From an uncultured Lachnospiraceae bacterium (GTDB lineage: Bacteria > Bacillota > Clostridia > Lachnospirales > Lachnospiraceae), in NCBI GenBank assembly GCA_946409475.1, contig CAMJWQ010000196.1, forward strand, positions 1 to 6,692: a stretch of DNA of 6,692 nt, in the 5' to 3' direction. The notes beneath the pieces were generated by a model. That model searched no databases and was not told the DNA's origin. It saw only the letters and a program-made list of their open reading frames with translations. Below, piece after piece: positions 5,157 to 6,692 of the stretch; position 1 is the first letter of the stretch, and each line of letters starts with the position of its first letter. Position numbers and translations under genes: made by a program.

Positions 5157-5834
5157 CTATTCCATATAAGACCAATGTACATTCGTTTTTATTATTTTGA
5201 CAGGATTGCCTGCTATGATTTGGCCGCATCCGCTGATTTTACTGCTGACGGTACTGTTGGCACCTATTATGGTATTGTCTGCTATCTCCGCCCCCTTTAA
5301 TATGGTGCACCGGCAGCCTGTCCATACGTTATTTCCTATTTTAACTTCTTTATCATAATTGATAATACGATGTTTTTCATCATAGATTTGATGAAAGTCC
5401 GTATCCATGATCAGAGTATCCCAGGAAACAATGCAATCATTACCGAAGCTTATTTTTTTATTGCATACTATCGTTGTTTCTGCGCCCACAGCAAATTTAC
5501 TGCCTAATATAAGGGTTCCGTTTTTATTAACACTGATTTTTGAACCATGACCGATATAACAGGTCCCCATAAAGACAACATTTCCGGATACGTTCCAAAT
5601 AGCCCGGGATCTTTTAAAATCAAATATACCTACATTTCCAAAACCAAGCTTAACCATGCCGGTCTTAATGGTATCACAGGGCAGTACGATACGCCCCTTC
5701 GCTTGAAGCAGCAGAACATTTTGAGATACCAATACCGGCAGCTTTACCGCCGTAAAGAAATCAAAATATTTTAAATTAAAATATATGGTTTTCGGTAATC
5801 CTTTTATGTATGGCAATATCTTAGTTACCTTCAT
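5157..5834 (-). CDS. Hexapeptide-repeat (left-handed beta-helix) acyltransferase, surface polysaccharide modification
   Basis: Likely cytoplasmic O- or N-acetyltransferase of the WbbJ/maltose-acetyltransferase-like group that uses acetyl-CoA to acetylate a sugar or sugar-lipid intermediate; the true substrate cannot be read from sequence. The 225-residue protein has a non-repetitive N-terminal part (about 1-80) with aromatic and basic residues, then imperfect hexapeptide turns from about residue 84 to 205 (IGHGSKISV, FAVGAETTIV, VKIGNNVWTGCRCTILKGAEI, IIGANSTVSSKI). The probable catalytic His148 lies in DTDFH, and the family-typical IAGNPVKIIK follows at the end. The ATG at 5834 has AGGAT about 11 nt upstream, inside the end of the flippase gene; the two genes are 4 nt apart, so they are co-transcribed and perhaps translationally coupled. 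Confidence 0.85.
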   Translation of the reverse strand: MKVTKILPYIKGLPKTIYFNLKYFDFFTAVKLPVLVSQNVLLLQAKGRIVLPCDTIKTGMVKLGFGNVGIFDFKRSRAIWNVSGNVVFMGTCYIGHGSKISVNKNGTLILGSKFAVGAETTIVCNKKISFGNDCIVSWDTLIMDTDFHQIYDEKHRIINYDKEVKIGNNVWTGCRCTILKGAEIADNTIIGANSTVSSKISGCGQIIAGNPVKIIKTNVHWSYME

Positions 5835-5838
5835 TTTA

Positions 5839-6692
5839 TTATTTCATCCTATTCCATTTTGCTCTTTTTAATAAGAGCCTTAATTTTTCCTGCAGGGTGG
5901 AGAAGCCTTCCGTGCGTGAATAGACAGAGAGAAAAAAGATGCCGAGGAATGCGCCAAGGGAAATTCCTTTTATGAATAAATGTATCCAGCTGGTTATTAC
6001 GATGGGAGAAGACAGCTGGTGAAAAAAGATAATAAGTAAAAAAGTTATTACAAAATGGATCACGATCTGCATAAAATATGGAAGTACAGGCTGAAAGAAA
6101 TATTCCTTAAATAAAAGTATGGGCTCATACCAGAAATACGTCAGCAGCCTTGCAACAGCCGTAGATAGTAATATGCCGCTTATTCCCATGATTTTTCCCA
6201 GTAATAGGGATAATGTCAGATTAAGAATTGCCGTAATCAGCATTACATATCCGGTTCTTTTATATAATCCGTTGGCTTCCCGGTATATCCATAAGGGCTG
6301 TAAAATACAGGACAGATACATGTTAAGGGAAATAATCAGGACCATCCTGAAATCAAATATAAACTGTCCGCCAAGCCATAAACAAATCAAATCATTAATT
6401 AACAGGGAAAAGCACGTTACTGTGATACCGGCTAAAATCAGGCTTATGGTCTGGATGGCTTTAAATATTTGATATTGCCTGTCTTTATTTTCCAATACGC
6501 TCAAATTACCAATGCCTGCAGTTAATGTTCCAAATCCAATCTGTATGAAAGCCAGGAGCTTGTTCGAAATCAATACATAATTAGAGTAATAGCCGACCCA
6601 GACCGTACCAATTAAAATGGAAATCAGCAGGTTATCCGTTGCATTTAAACTCAGGCCACTCAGCTTATAAATAAACATGGAGCCCATATTTT
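5839..6692 (-). CDS. Polysaccharide flippase (Wzx/MOP superfamily), C-terminal part, cut by window edge
   Basis: Integral membrane protein that probably moves lipid-linked oligosaccharide units across the cytoplasmic membrane during capsule or exopolysaccharide assembly. The visible 283 residues are roughly the C-terminal half of a family usually 450-510 residues long. The frame is open to the right edge (an Asn codon precedes the ATG at 6687), so that ATG is internal. About seven to eight hydrophobic segments are visible, including LISILIGTVWVGYYSNYVLI, ISLILAGITVTCFSLLI, VLIISLNMYLSCIL, VMLITAILNLTLSLLLG, FVITFLLIIFF and GAFLGIFFL. The NATDNLLIS and GYYSNYVLI stretches near the visible start are typical of the family, as is the REANGLYKRTGYVMLI loop. 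The C terminus is short and basic (LLLKRAKWNRMK), fitting a cytosolic tail. The exact polymer is unknown. Confidence 0.88.
   Translation of the reverse strand, partial: NMGSMFIYKLSGLSLNATDNLLISILIGTVWVGYYSNYVLISNKLLAFIQIGFGTLTAGIGNLSVLENKDRQYQIFKAIQTISLILAGITVTCFSLLINDLICLWLGGQFIFDFRMVLIISLNMYLSCILQPLWIYREANGLYKRTGYVMLITAILNLTLSLLLGKIMGISGILLSTAVARLLTYFWYEPILLFKEYFFQPVLPYFMQIVIHFVITFLLIIFFHQLSSPIVITSWIHLFIKGISLGAFLGIFFLSVYSRTEGFSTLQEKLRLLLKRAKWNRMK

Noticed and set aside
5547..5774. Plus-strand frame inside the acyltransferase gene
   Set aside because: Antisense to a gene with clear hexapeptide repeats; no family features.
6119..6472. Plus-strand frame of 117 codons inside the flippase gene
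   Set aside because: Opposite a well-supported membrane protein; only chance openness in AT-rich DNA.
1..6692. CRISPR array, tRNA, rRNA, insertion sequence or defence system
   Set aside because: No regularly spaced repeats, no tRNA-like cloverleaf, no rRNA-like conserved stretches, no transposase and no defence domains were seen; all long frames are explained by housekeeping or polysaccharide genes.

Overview
The window looks like a chromosomal piece of a low-GC Gram-positive bacterium of the class Clostridia, with a Lachnospiraceae-like member the best guess. This rests on the gene order rplU-prp-rpmA-obg-yhbY-nadD-yqeK-rsfS next to lexA, the Firmicutes-type bL27 with a cleavable N-terminal extension and its protease Prp, strong GGAGG-type ribosome binding sites and AT-rich intergenic DNA. 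Genus cannot be assigned from sequence reading alone. All genes except lexA lie on the minus strand, so the biological order runs from right to left.

Right end (5157-6692, minus): the 3' part of a Wzx/MOP-type polysaccharide flippase gene cut by the window edge, followed 4 nt later by a left-handed beta-helix (hexapeptide-repeat) acyltransferase. This is the tail of a surface-polysaccharide locus. An AT-rich spacer (5017-5156) follows with no visible intrinsic terminator.

Middle (3901-5016, minus): a near-textbook promoter (TTGACA, 17 bp, TGtTATTCT) drives a leader of about 80 nt resembling the Firmicutes L21 leader, then rplU (bL21), prp and rpmA (bL27). An intrinsic terminator closes this unit. 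The rplU start belongs at 4902, not at the upstream TTG at 4932, which lies inside the leader RNA.

Left-centre (495-3871, minus): a candidate extended -10 promoter precedes obg (ribosome-assembly GTPase), then yhbY (CRM-domain RNA-binding protein), nadD (NAD synthesis), yqeK (HD-domain Ap4A hydrolase) and rsfS (ribosome silencing factor). A 10-bp hairpin with a T tract ends this unit and faces the 3' end of lexA.

Left end (2-406, plus): the C-terminal part of the SOS repressor LexA, convergent with rsfS.

The two central units combine ribosome production and maturation (bL21, bL27, its protease, Obg, YhbY), ribosome shutdown (RsfS) and nucleotide/cofactor metabolism (NadD, YqeK). This is a conserved housekeeping neighbourhood, and I see no evidence of a new defence, mobile or biosynthetic system. 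The points most worth checking are the rplU leader and its start codon, a short upstream ORF plus hairpin in front of yhbY, and the missing terminator between the polysaccharide locus and the ribosomal-protein operon.
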